From: Aureobasidium sp. EXF-3400
Taxonomy: Eukaryota; Ascomycota; Dothideomycetes; Dothideales; Saccotheciaceae
Direction of reading: 5' to 3'
NCBI GenBank assembly: GCA_024195585.1
Contig: SWBL01000502.1
Coordinates: forward strand, 1 to 26,785
DNA length: 26,785 nucleotides
This document shows, piece after piece, positions 9,736-20,255 of this stretch; position 1 is the stretch's first letter; each line of letters opens with the position of its first letter. Position numbers and translations under genes: made by a program. The notes beneath the pieces are model-generated. The model was not told where the DNA came from. It was given only the letters and a program-made list of their open reading frames with translations, and made no database searches.

Positions 9736-10937
9736 TTTCGAGAGCGAAGAATATTACGAACACGAAGATCCTTCACAAGTCGACGAAAGCTACTCCGAGG
9801 CAGAGCGTGTACGAAAGGAGCGAGAGTTTGCAGTGAGGAGAGAGAATACAGACAACGCTCAAAGAGCTTGGATCAAGTTTTGGTCGCAAGCATTAAGCAA
9901 ATGCCCAGAGGGGCCGACACTGTTCTTTCCGCACGCAAATTCTGATTCTGAGGATCTTCCAAAGGCCCCAAAGTATCTCTTCCGGACCTTCGATTCAAAC
10001 AGCCCAGGAAAGCGTGACAACGTTATCGTGGCTTCTTCGGCAAGCATACATAAGGGGAGAAGATTCAGCAAGACTGATCTTCTCTCACTAGAGCCAGAGG
10101 AGGCATCTAGGAGATTGTACGCCCATCTCATCAAAAGGTGCTTTGAGGGCGACGGTCCGGACAATCTTATGTCCTGGAGTAGTTCGCTATTCTTTGTGAT
10201 TCAATATGCCATTTGGGGGTCTAGCAAAAGTAACTGCTCTCCGGCAGACATCAAGATCTGTGCGGTCGATAGGATAAAATTCTCTCTGGGGCAATTCGCG
10301 CGAGATATGTTGCTGATGTATAAGTATCGTGATGTTTTCAGTAGTAACAGCGATATGCAGAACCTAGTCCGCCTTGGAGAAGGGGATTATGACAACGGAG
10401 AGTACCTCTCTCAAGGAACAGTGGTTCATCAAAATCGGTCATGCGTGACCTCTCTGGGGAACCTCATCAAGGCTGGTTTGTACGAGTTGTACCCTGAACT
10501 TGACGATCCGGAGGGCAAAGAAAAATGGACGAATCGTGTGCGAGAGCTTCGCTCAATCTGGAGAAACAACAGCTCGACAAGCCAGCGAGACATATATCGG
10601 GCAATTCAGGTTGCATCAACTTGTTTCCAGGATATCGAAGCATCTGATGTATACGTACTACTTCTGACGTTCAAGAGTCGTAGGGTTCGAGGAGGTTTCA
10701 CCACAAGTAAGCTTCACCTAAAAACATCTCGGTCTCACCTGAAATTATTGACCGAGCTCTCTAGACCTTCGACCTCGTCGCACCAACCATGAAATCTGCG
10801 AACCGGAAAAAGTACAAAGATATTTAAACGCGATCGATGCAATCAGATTGCAAGGCAGAGGCGATCGACTTGCTATAGCTGGTACGTTCTCCTCGCTTGA
10901 TATTAACATTCTTGAAGAACCCTTTGGCGTTGCATGA
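9677..10937 (+). CDS. DUF7587-like fungal protein, two exons (3' end uncertain)
   Basis: Exon 1 is 9677-10706 and exon 2 starts at 10765, phase 1 across a 58-bp intron (GTAAGC...CTAG); the junction changes frame and yields coherent text (EICEPEKVQRYLNAIDAIRL) to a TGA at 10935-10937, about 400 residues. The N-terminal 60 residues are acidic and charged. The core begins at KYLFRTFDS (residues 99-107), continues with NLMSWSSSLFFVIQYAIW (163-180), DIKICAVDR, and ends with GEYLSQG (241-247), the pattern of the fungal DUF7587 family. Arg103, Ser168-170 and Glu242 are in an order reminiscent of R-S-E ADP-ribosyltransferases; that is inference. A GTACGT at 10882 may start another intron, and a coding-like frame (ILPEPGDVAARDEVREFSAF) lies at 10988-11140, so the annotated end may be wrong. 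Function unknown. Confidence 0.7.
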
Positions 10938-11381
10938 GAATCAATGGGCTCAACCTCGGGAAGAGGTGACACGCCTTACCGGATCATAGGATCTTGCCGG
11001 AACCAGGCGACGTCGCTGCGAGGGACGAGGTGCGTGAGTTCAGTGCCTTCGACTGTACCGGTCAAGCGACAAGTGATGTCGCGAGCGAGGAGGGCATCAT
11101 TTTCGTGTTCTCACGATATGGACATCATAGGAGGACCTGAGAGATGACGCAGAGATGTTGCCGCGGTTAAGCGCAAGGGCACCAGGCGCTTGCGCTGGCT
11201 AAATCACCTTGAGCACTTTCGTTGCTTTACACCTATCAGCTACAGTGAATAACCCCGACTTGATTGTTTGCATACACGAACACATCGTTAATTCGGTTCC
11301 CCTCCAGACAGCTATTTCGACACCAGATATGTCCAGACCCTCCTTTCTGCTACATCAGCCGTTCATAGTGAGATTATATCA
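10938..11381. other. Possible 3' coding remnant, then intergenic
   Basis: A plus-strand frame at about 10985-11140 ends in FVFSRYGHHRRT and a TGA; its composition is protein-like and it probably belongs to the DUF7587-like gene through an additional intron or past a frameshift. None of the AG sites I checked joins it in frame with the GTACGT donor at 10882. Bases 11150-11381 show no coding; convergent 3' ends are expected here. Confidence 0.4.
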
Positions 11382-11735
11382 TCAAAGCTTCTTTCTTGCC
11401 TCCTCCTCCAACTGATCCAGAACCCTCTCAAGTTCTTTTTGTTTGTCTGCAGCCGCAGTATCGAACTGACCCGTGGCAAGTTTCCCGTGTGTGGAATTGT
11501 TTTTGATGAAATCCTTCAGTCCAGGGCTTTTTGCCTGAGAATTGACTTGCAGAACAACATTGAGCCTTTTCGTCTGAGGATCGTATTCTCCGGCGTCAAT
11601 TCGGACTTGATACTCAGCGTCCTTAGTCCTGGATGGTATGATGCGGTTGCCTTCGGTCGCAGCAGGAGAAAACTTGGTTGCGGCGTTCTTTGTGGACTTC
11701 ATCTTGGCCAAGCCATCTCGGAGTGCTTTGGACAT
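11382..11735 (-). CDS. Small hypothetical protein, 117 aa
   Basis: ATG at 11735, stop just before 11382. The protein is hydrophilic and basic at the start (MSKALRDGLAKMKSTKNAA), has a central beta-like segment (YQVRIDAGEYDPQTKRLNVV), and ends in a charged helix (QKELERVLDQLEEEARKKL). No signal peptide, membrane segment or known motif. A well-formed intron lies just upstream in the leader (11813-11759), which supports transcription. It converges with the DUF7587-like gene. I do not recognise the family; an intracellular protein is likely. Confidence 0.6.
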   Translation of the reverse strand: MSKALRDGLAKMKSTKNAATKFSPAATEGNRIIPSRTKDAEYQVRIDAGEYDPQTKRLNVVLQVNSQAKSPGLKDFIKNNSTHGKLATGQFDTAAADKQKELERVLDQLEEEARKKL

Positions 11736-11758
11736 CGCAGCTGGCGGTTATAACTTCT

Positions 11759-11813
11759 CTGATGTCGATTAGTCAGTCGATGCATTAATCCGCTACCAGA
11801 CAGGCACACTTAC
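11759..11813 (-). promoter_or_regulatory. Predicted 5'UTR intron of the 117-aa gene
   Basis: On the minus strand GTAAGT (from 11813) is followed by a CTGACTAAT branch-like site and a CAG acceptor ending at 11759, 55 bp in total, leaving 23 bases before the ATG at 11735. A TATATATCC-like motif lies further upstream (about 11938-11948), at a position suitable for a core promoter. Confidence 0.5.
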
Positions 11814-11948
11814 GAAGCTCCCGGGGTGGAGATAGCCCGCTCAACAGAAGCCGGGACGGAGGGTTCAGGGCACTTGGAAACTGCTTATGAATGTGTTTGG
11901 TCCTGTAAGCATCATTCCCAAGTCGCCAGAATCACAGAGGATATATAC

Positions 11949-13001
11949 AATGACTATTGAAAGGGTCTTGGCCCATGGGCTGCAAATCAGTTACAAGAGT
12001 GACAGAGCCTGATGCAGTCCTCATGCAATTTGCTGTTCCTGTATCGCTTGCATTAGATAGGTGCAGGTGACATGCAGGTCAGTTCTTACATTATCACAGA
12101 ACCTCAGCGCTTAGACTGCGTTTGGTTGTGGCAGAATTGATAGTATTCTCGACGAGTCGTTTACGAGATGAACATCTTGATGCGCTTTTTGTGCGATCAA
12201 TTGCAGCGTCTTAAAGCGTTTGGCTTCCACTGTTGTCAATTCGCCTGCATAACGGCTGCCATTCGGGAATACTATAGATGAAGTAAAGTTACGGCAGAAC
12301 CATCAGATGCACCGTCGAAACTATACGATACCCTGTGATCAGGATGTGCTTATAGAAACTGACGACGCCCTTTAGAAGTTGAGTTGTGATCGTAAAATAT
12401 ACAGTAAATGACGTGCAAACGTGGGAAGCGTCAACGTTTTGGCCCCGTTTCAGATTACGCTCGGAGAAAGAGAAGAAAAGCTGCAAGTTGTTGCGTCAAC
12501 CCCACGTGGCCTTACTAAATTAGTCATTACGAAGCTGCATGTTTTCCCAGGCATTCTGCAAGGCTTGGCTATCGCCAAAACTTCGTGTGACATCTCACTT
12601 CCCATCACCTCAAATGCGTCTCCAGTTCCCGCCTGGTGTTCCCCAAATTTAGACACAGCCCCGAGCGCCCATCAAGAGTCGTGTCTGGAGAGTTTTTCGC
12701 AGAAGCTCTCGATTCCATGCACGTCCAAAAGGGCAAAGATTGCACGAAGATACGAGGATCTTCCTGGTTCGGCATAACACTGCTAGCCGGAAAGAACAAC
12801 ACTTTCGAATTAGCACCAGTTGTATTCGATGAGTTTTGTTGCGCTCAAACTGCCGCGACGTCCGACGGGTGCGCTTGTGATAGGTAAGTACAATTTTTAT
12901 TGCTGTACAGCTCACATGATTGAACGAAGGGAACAGCTAGAAATCTGCGTCGACAGCTTGTGATAACTTCTGATTTGAGTCAACATCCTTCTTTCCACAG
13001 C
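11949..13001. other. Intergenic stretch with likely APH-gene leader and 5'UTR intron
   Basis: No separate gene can be supported. A long plus-strand frame from 12421 begins with GTG, not ATG, and has no motif. Near the end a good intron pattern occurs: GTAAGT at 12884 to CTTTCCACAG at 13000 (117 bp), ending one base before the ATG (13002) of the APH-like gene. The frame before the donor could be joined in phase to that ATG, but it has no well-placed start, so a 5'UTR intron is the simpler reading. Confidence 0.45.
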
Positions 13002-14786
13002 ATGGCTGGGTTGACGTTTTCTACCAGCTGCGCCGGCCAATCGGATTCGTTCCTGACACGTCAATTAAATGGTACGTAATTTACCCCGATAGAAATGTTT
13101 CGACATGGATCTTTGAGGTTGTTAAACTGGAATCAGAAACTCATCTAACAGACTACACCGCTGGAAGATGGTTGCGAAATGACGACGGTGAGCGCAAAGC
13201 CCGCCACATCAGTTTCAGCTTCAAAGCGCTCGTCGATAAAGTGGTCAGCTGCTGCGAAGGAGCTACCTCGATCGAAACGTGGTCAAAGAAAGAAGGAAAC
13301 TCCTGCAAAGCTTTTGTCTTCTGTACCGACAATGGCAAGCAGATAGTGGCCAAACTACCAACTTCAGTCGCAGGGCCGAAAAGTCTTATAACAAATTCTG
13401 AGCTCGCTACGATAAGATATTGTATGTTGGTTTTCACATGGGAAGTCGAATTGCTCCCTCGCTGATTTCTCAGTGCAAAAACATACCAGTGTCCCGATTC
13501 CTCGTGTTATCGACTGGAACCATGATCCTTTGAACACCGTTGGCTGCGAATACGTGATCATGGAGTATGCTGCAGGCGTCCCATTGAGCAGCGTTTGGCA
13601 GAAGCTCGATTTGAGAAAACAAATGCGCTGTATGGAATCCATTGTGCGACACATGGCCCAGCTGACAAAGCTTGACTTTCCTCTATACGGTAGTCTCTAC
13701 CTCTCTGACTTCTCCATGATCGACCAGTCTCACAAGCATGGTTTGAACAACGACTTCTGTATCAGTCTTCATTGTGGAAACCGCTTCTGGGCTTGTGGTG
13801 CGGACGAACGGAGGTTTACTCATCTCAGTAAACCTGACCACGGGCCTTGTAAGTACATTTTTGACAATCTTGACCATCAGAATCCCAGCATAGGACTGAC
13901 GTTATCCGATCATGCAGGGGTTGACATACCCGCGTACTGCAACGGCCTTATCGACACAGCGCTCACCAGACTTCCACCTCCCGACCGCTCTCATCCCAAT
14001 GAGAAACCCTACCAAGGTCGTGTAGAGGAGCACGTACAGCTGCTTGGCATCGCTCGCAAGATTCTGCAGATTCTTGCACGGGATCCGCGTATAGCCGGTA
14101 ACGCATCTCCAACCATCATGCATCCAGATTTGCATCTACACAACATATTTGTCGACCCTGACGACCCCACTACGATAACCGCGTTCATTGATTGGCAAGG
14201 GACTAGCATCGAGCCTGCCTTCGAGCACGCAGGAATGGTATTGGATATTGAGACTACACAGCTTCACTTCTCTGGGAAACGCAACAGTGAAGGAGATAGT
14301 CACATGGTACTGGAACGCGCCTATGATGCGCTTGTCAATGTCCACGTTCCTCGGCTTGCCGCTGTGCGAAATATCGACGACGACTTGTTGAGATTGTTGA
14401 GATATTGCCATCGAACTTGGGTGGACGGTATCACCGTGCTCAGAGATGAACTCATCAACCTTTCGACCCGGTGGGAGGCGCTTGGTTTGCCAAGTCCATG
14501 TCCATATACTCCACCATCAGGAAAGGTGCTTCAGGATCATGAAAAGGTTCATCAGCTGTTCCTCCAAGCACTAGAACTGAGAGAGAGCTTAGTGGAACAA
14601 TTACAGACCACAAACGATGGCTGGATACAGAGCGAGCTCTGGGATGAGACACAAGAAAACCACACAGATGCATTTATGACTTTGTTGGAAGCTGTCTCTC
14701 AACCGGATTCGGACATGACGATTCAGGAACTGGAAGCCATTTGGCCGTTCGATAAGCCAATAACGACCCACAAGAACCAGCGTTGA
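13002..14786 (+). CDS. Aminoglycoside phosphotransferase-fold protein, AIM9-like, three exons, 550 aa
   Basis: Exons 13002-13071, 13152-13421 and 13474-14786; introns of 80 bp (GTACGT...AACAG) and 52 bp (GTATGT...CTCAG), both phase 1, and both joins give family-like text (DYTAGRWLRND; ELATIRYLQKHTSVPIPRV). This is the PF01636 kinase fold: N-lobe Lys91 in IVAKLP with Glu107, hinge VIMEYAAGVPLSS, catalytic HPDLHLHN at residues 330-337 (Asp332, Asn337), and the metal-binding Asp353 in FIDWQG. The YTSGRW-like start and overall length fit the fungal group annotated as altered inheritance of mitochondria protein 9 or phosphotransferase-family proteins. The Ser/Thr/Arg-containing N-terminus could be a mitochondrial presequence. 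The substrate is unknown; fungal members are widely expanded and are not known to be antibiotic resistance genes. Confidence 0.88.
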
Positions 14787-16208
14787 AGATATGTTCTACA
14801 TGAATCACAGAACAGGGTATGCCCACAAAACACAGCGCAAAAATCTTTTCGAAAAGAGCATTTGTTACTATGAGCGAACAACGAGGTCGAAAAGGGTGAT
14901 GCTAGGCTTAACTGTAGAGAGGGATCTCGTACTAGTATCTGCGACGATGGTGCGTCAAACGCACTCAGTATCGTCATTTGGGCGGAAAACCGAGAAAAAA
15001 AAGAAGAATTCCAGTTTGTCGCTGAGCCCTGGTGTGCCAAACCGCATAAAGATGATATGTCTAGGCAAGTGCAAAGTACGAGGTCAAGGTCTGGCAGGAT
15101 TGCCTCAATTGTAGCTCAAGGTGAGCAATGAATCTGACAAGACTCGAGGCTCACGAACATTGATGTGTTCCACTTTCCCAACAGAATGTGCTAATGAGTG
15201 TGGATGAACAGCCATAGGCGAGCAACTTGAACAAAGAACTCTGTATACTTGCCTGTTGCAGGGGGCAAAAGAAAGGAAGAGTATCTGGCATACTGGCTGC
15301 CTTCACGATTGCTTGGAATGGCACACACTCTTTGATGTTCCGGTGACCTGAGTCACAGGATAGTATTTCCGCAGCATTGCACCCACAGGGAACTGTCCTC
15401 TAAGCATCGTGGCTACCTCATCCTCGGTATGTACGCCGTCCGAAGCTTATTCATTCATAGCACCGACGTATATGGACCTCAGTCTCTATGCACGCTTCAT
15501 GTGACCTACTGCCATAAAGTCTGAAGGTTGAGTTGGAAGTGGAAAACTACCTAGTGGCAGCTCGCTCGAGAAACAATGAGGTTCAGTCTGCTAAATCGAT
15601 AGAGTGAGGTAATTGCACATTGACACTAATGATCTCGCTGTCGCCGTCGCTGTCGTGGATCCGGTCCCGCCGCGAAAAGTTCTCTGTCAAGCGCGACACA
15701 AAATAGATCGAGTCGCTATTGGTTAAATGCGGCCGTAGCGAACCTGGTCGTTGTCGGGAAATTTCGCTGCTAGCTTTCAAGCAACTGATGTTTGCAGGGC
15801 TCTTGCTTCAACAAGTCTCGAAGTAAAGCATGATTTCATTTCCCAGAATGATGAAGTAATTATCAAGCTTCAATAAATCATATTGCAGCCAAGCAAAGTC
15901 GCTATCGTTGATATGGGACTGTGGCGAACACTGTGGTTGCCGAGGAACCAACCTCGCATTGGCTTGCTGCAACCATCTGGCAATGGACGTTCAGTGGGTC
16001 TATACTCCTTGAGAAGCATGCTAATAAAGGACCATATCATTGTACAAGCATGCCAATATATCAAAAAGCTAAGCTGTATATTACCATCATAACAGCGAAA
16101 TGAGTGAAAAAGAGCCGATCCAGAAAAAATAGTAAAAGAAAGAGGAAAGCCGTATGAAGTATACACATGCTTTGCAAAAGACGAGTCAGTGAGAAAAGGC
16201 TGGCACTA
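14787..16208. other. Stretch without a supportable gene
   Basis: Bases after 14787 are 3' flank of the APH-like gene. On the minus strand, 15583-15780 holds a 65-codon frame with an acidic, protein-like end (RDRIHDSDGDSEIISVNV) but no ATG; a CAG lies just upstream at about 15784, so it could be a terminal exon of a lost or unrecognised gene. Bases 15850-16208 are AT-richer and look like 3' flank of the 652-aa gene. Confidence 0.45.
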
Positions 16209-18167
16209 TTACGCACTGATTCTTGCAACCATCTCATGACCATCACGATCTGGCTGCTGGCCAAAACGAAGATAAGCGCGACTTACGATCACTGCTTTCT
16301 GTCGGGTGTGTTGACGCTTTAGGGCGTCAAGCTCTACGGCTCTAGGACATGTACTCAACACCCTTTGTCCAAGAAGTGATAAATCTAGCAGAGCAGGGAA
16401 CAACTTCATGTCAGCTCCTAGATGTAATTCGCAGAGCCATGTGAGCAAGGCGGAAAGATCAGCATCTCTGACAAGATTTCCATCCGTCAACCCTGTGGCA
16501 TCAGGGGATGCTACAATCGCTATCCTTGTACAATGTCGAATGAGAGCAAGGGTGCAGCTGAGATGACAATCAGCTATGACCCTCCTGTCAGCGCCACAAG
16601 CCAAAGCAGACCCGAACCACGAAAGCTCAACATTGAAAAGGCGGTATGCGTCTGGACAGTACTTCCAGGCTTCTGTAAGCCATTCTGTCATGGGAGCAGC
16701 CTTTCTTTCCTCCGTCTCTCTATCAGCATCTTCCTCACTGATTGTGGTCTGTTCAAGGGATGGTGGAGCACTGTCTACCACAGTGGGGGAGACGAGCACA
16801 ATGTCAGATCCAAACAGCTTTTGCAAAGAATGTATTCGACGACTCAGGGTGCGGTCGGCGACGAATATTTTGTTAGATGGTGAGTCTTCGCTGTCACCCA
16901 CATCAGTGCGTGAACATCGTAAACTACGGTTGCGCTTGAGTGAATCTGTGACTCGCACTGGAGAACCGGTTGCGCCAGGCGTACACCTGGGTGTGGCGAT
17001 CACTGGTGAAGATGCAGACACCTCAACGTCGAAGCTTACGCTCGCCTGTCGTCGGACTCTGTGTTCCGAAGCTTCAGGATGCTTTGCTGTCGCAGGCAAG
17101 AAGTCTGGAAATGCCTTGATGGTATACACGGGTGGATCTGCGGTCGTATCAACTGGTGTGAACATGCCTGACAAAAAGGTCGCAGAATAGCCGCAAGAAA
17201 GCGAAGATTGAGCTACTAGTGGAGACGAGGGAGGCAGAGGCGAAAAGAAACCATGGTGTTCCAGTGAGGGTTGTGCTGCAACAGACCCAGATCTGATGTC
17301 TTCGGGTGCAGGATGGATAGCAGTTCCCTCTTGATCAAACGTGGTTGGAGGATTGGTGAAAGGCGGCTCGTACGGAGGCAGCTGAACAACAGAAGCAGTT
17401 GGCGGCCCAAGTGCGGAGGACGTGGTCGCATCGTATTTCTCGACAGTAGAGGGTTCGTCTTCGGGTAAACCTTGATTGGACCAGAGATTGATACCACCAG
17501 GTCGATTACCGGGATACAGAGCTTTGAGGTCAACAGTAGGAGTCTTGACCCGTCGACCCTGATTACTTGAAAGCATGTCACAGGCGTCTCTAATACCACG
17601 GTCAAAGTCCTCATTAGGATTCGCGTAAAGATCAAAGTGATGTGAAGTAGAAAGGCGTTTCAATGTGCGGAGCATTGCTAACGATTGCGCGGGTGGTGTC
17701 GTCCTGAATTCATACTCCGGCATTATCACCCTGCTCTCGACTGGAAGAACATCGAACGACATTTGCGTGAGCTTGTAGTTTCCGGTTGCGAGATCAGTGG
17801 GCATGTCAAAGATACCTAGAGGAAGGTTGTCACCATAATCGACCAAGGCACTTTGCAGGAGGAGATGCTCTGCCGGGATCACGAGATACATAAGACGGCC
17901 CGCGCCAGGTCTCAGTCGCTTTTGTGAGACCCTGATGCGTATGGTCAATGTTATAAACAGGTCCATCGAGGTCCGGTCCACACCAATCCAGAGGCGTAAG
18001 ACGTGTCCAGCTCCATTCTTGTCAAGTGGCTGACCTAGCGTTTCGGCGACATGTGGACCTTCTTCTCGCATGAGTGCGACGACAGGGAGCCCCCTCACAA
18101 CCCATGAAAAGGTGTCGAGCGTTGAGAGTTTCGAAGCCAGATGGTCCATCTCCGCACGGGTAGCCAT
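16209..18167 (-). CDS. Large hypothetical fungal protein, 652 aa, intronless
   Basis: ATG at 18167. The first 220 residues look like one folded domain: WVVRGLPVVALMREEGPHVA, then strands with LWIGVDRTSMDLFITL, RLMYLVIPAEHLLLQ and MPEYEFRTT. The middle, about 225-450, is low complexity and rich in Pro, Ser and Thr (QLPPYEPPFTNPPTT), so probably disordered. The last 150 residues form a second folded region starting MTEWLTEAWKYCPDAY with a Leu-rich helical end. I recall uncharacterised Pezizomycotina proteins with the same layout but no named domain or function. No signal peptide or transmembrane helix. It reads toward the APH gene; the leftward flank is empty. Confidence 0.75.
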   Translation of the reverse strand: MATRAEMDHLASKLSTLDTFSWVVRGLPVVALMREEGPHVAETLGQPLDKNGAGHVLRLWIGVDRTSMDLFITLTIRIRVSQKRLRPGAGRLMYLVIPAEHLLLQSALVDYGDNLPLGIFDMPTDLATGNYKLTQMSFDVLPVESRVIMPEYEFRTTPPAQSLAMLRTLKRLSTSHHFDLYANPNEDFDRGIRDACDMLSSNQGRRVKTPTVDLKALYPGNRPGGINLWSNQGLPEDEPSTVEKYDATTSSALGPPTASVVQLPPYEPPFTNPPTTFDQEGTAIHPAPEDIRSGSVAAQPSLEHHGFFSPLPPSSPLVAQSSLSCGYSATFLSGMFTPVDTTADPPVYTIKAFPDFLPATAKHPEASEHRVRRQASVSFDVEVSASSPVIATPRCTPGATGSPVRVTDSLKRNRSLRCSRTDVGDSEDSPSNKIFVADRTLSRRIHSLQKLFGSDIVLVSPTVVDSAPPSLEQTTISEEDADRETEERKAAPMTEWLTEAWKYCPDAYRLFNVELSWFGSALACGADRRVIADCHLSCTLALIRHCTRIAIVASPDATGLTDGNLVRDADLSALLTWLCELHLGADMKLFPALLDLSLLGQRVLSTCPRAVELDALKRQHTRQKAVIVSRAYLRFGQQPDRDGHEMVARISA

Positions 18168-19523
18168 GGTTGAAGTCGCGCTAATTGTGTGTAGCCTGGA
18201 CAGGAGTTAGCACTTCTTGCAGCCAGAAAAACAAAGATACTATTCCCGCGATGTTGCAGCGAAACATGCGAACCCACCCACCCAGGCTTTGCGGCAGAGC
18301 AGCCTTGACTCGAGTGTGGTTCCCGTGACGTGCGGAGCTGCAAATACCACCAGACGTGCTGCCACGTAGTGTCTGCACAAGTCGGGGGCCGAGCAAGCTT
18401 GAGCAAGAGAACAACGTGGATGCGATCACCAAAGCCTCTGATGAAGCTGCAGCGACGTGTCCGAGGCTGGACTCCTGTAACGAGCAAAGACGGCGCGTCC
18501 ACGGTCGGGCGTCAGCGGCGACAGACGAGCTGGGGTGTTCGAGGCGCACGTCGCGAATCGACCGTGTCGGCTGATGGAGCTCTGAAGAATCGATGCGAAA
18601 GTAATATTGCGACGGAAGTGTGTAATTAGATGTGAGTCGAGATGTCGAGGTCGAAGGGTTGGTTGTGACGATGAAAGACCGATTGCAACGGGAGATACTT
18701 GGCTTTCGGCAACACCTCGGATACTACTCACTCGGCCGAGAGTCCAAACGTTTAAGTCTGGTGTTGCGTTGTATCGACCACGAAATTTGTCTTGCATACA
18801 TTGCTACGGGATTACCGTTTGCACCATATCTCGCTAGGAATCAGCTTGCTCTGGCTCGAGCTGATTTAGGAGCGCATAGCGCGATCACAAAGCACCGTCA
18901 CCATCGTGACCCGGCATGCAGTGGTGCAGGATGAGTGCGCTGATGCGCTTATCGACATGTGTACTCTTTCTTGATTATACAGATTTGCGACGTGCTCAGA
19001 TCGTCTATCGAATCTTGCGCGAGAAAAGCGTTGGAGTAGATGACTGGACCATACCAAGTCGAAGCAACTCAGAAAGAAAACAGGATGTCGCGCACTACTT
19101 TGTGTGTACCATCCAGCGACAGACTGATACACCGCTTTCAACAAAAATAACCGGGAGTCTCTACCCGGCTTTGTAGGTTTTACCAACAGTTTTCGTCTTG
19201 TAGCTTTCGTTCTCTTTGACTTCTGCAAGGTGATTCGCCCGGAAGCTATGATAACTATCATGCTGCCGTTGGCACACATGTATGCCATTGAGATAGTTAT
19301 CCCTATACCCACAGAACTACAGCCGATCAGACTCAAGGATCAAATCCACCGTTTAGGCAATGCTTACGTCCACGCAGCCATTGCAGGACTTGGAAACACT
19401 TACGCAACCCACACTATGCCGGGAAGCGCTAGGAATATTCAAGAAAGACCCCAGCTCGAAAAACGTGTACTGAGATTAAACAATCAATCATGAAGGTGAG
19501 GTGATCCCCGATCGAATTGATCA
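18168..19523. other. Stretch without a supportable gene
   Basis: Bases 18168-18350 should hold the leader and promoter of the leftward 652-aa gene. Plus-strand frames at 18632-18934 and 18916-19176 read partly like protein (MKDRLQREILGFRQHLGYY; RRAQIVYRILREKSVGVDDW), but they lack a good start or recognisable motif and overlap shadows on the other strand. A hairpin CCGGG/CCCGG lies at about 19150-19167, and GATAACTATC/GATAGTTATC form an inverted pair at about 19248-19305. Confidence 0.4.
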
Positions 19524-20255
19524 TTAGTCACGCTTGTCATGGAACTGACATATCCAGATACTGCCACTGTTGATTGCAACAGCTATGGATTTCCCAGAGA
19601 CAGTCCACCGGTCTCGATTATTTGATCCGGGTCTGTACTCGATCGGCAACCAGACAGCATGCTCGCCATTATTCGTGATCCACGTGTTATTTGAGCTTCG
19701 CTCTATACATGAGTATTCGACATGATTAGACTCGACAGATTGGAACCAGTAGTGCATTCCTGTCTTAGTTACATCGGTAAAGGTGTTCTCGGTAACGACA
19801 TGGGCCAGATCAACCACTCGCAGTGAAGGAAGATCCCAGATATCGGCTTGTATCGAGTAGATACATTGACCGATGCTTGTCAGCCATATCTTGACAGTCT
19901 TATCGAAGAATAATGATGCGACAAGCGCCAAGTCATAGCTGAACACTATTGAGCTTATCCGATCGAGGTAGTCTCCGAGCGTCCGTAAGCATATGTCGCT
20001 GCTCGGATCCCATATCTTGATCACCCTGTCTTTCGATGCCAAAGCAAGGAGTGCTGAGTCGTTGCTAAATACAGCCGAGTCGATGCCAGCCTCATGATCC
20101 ATCAGTGTCTGTAAGCACATGCCACTGTATTTTTACCATTTTTTGATAGTCCTGTCCTCTGGAGCTGACGCGATGAGTGCAGAGTCATGGCTGAATGAAG
20201 CTGAGTTGACGGTCTTGTCATGACCTGCAAGTGTCCGTAAGCACCCTGAATCCAG
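19524..20255 (-). pseudogene. C-terminal WD40 remnant of a NACHT-WD40 (HET-E-type) receptor
   Basis: Read on the minus strand from about 20255 there are three WD40 repeats: GCLRTLAGHDKTVNSASFS..., then DHEAGIDSAVFSNDSALLA...RVIKIWD, then a weaker one ending TVKIWL. The first repeat ends in W followed by TAA (about 20135), so the reading frame is broken; the open part from ATG 20120 covers 198 residues. The last third matches the tail usual in these receptors (NTWITNNGEHAVWLPIEYRP ... INSGSIWICQF). No NACHT or effector domain and no earlier repeats are present upstream; similarity stops at about 20255. In fungi full-length relatives act in heterokaryon incompatibility; this piece cannot. Confidence 0.85.

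Noticed and set aside
16533..17635. Long frames inside the 652-aa gene on both strands (up to 204 codons)
   Set aside because: Shadows of the Ser/Pro/Thr-rich coding region.
18095..18629. Several long overlapping frames upstream of the 652-aa gene
   Set aside because: They overlap one another on both strands in a GC-richer stretch, lack good starts and have no recognisable text.
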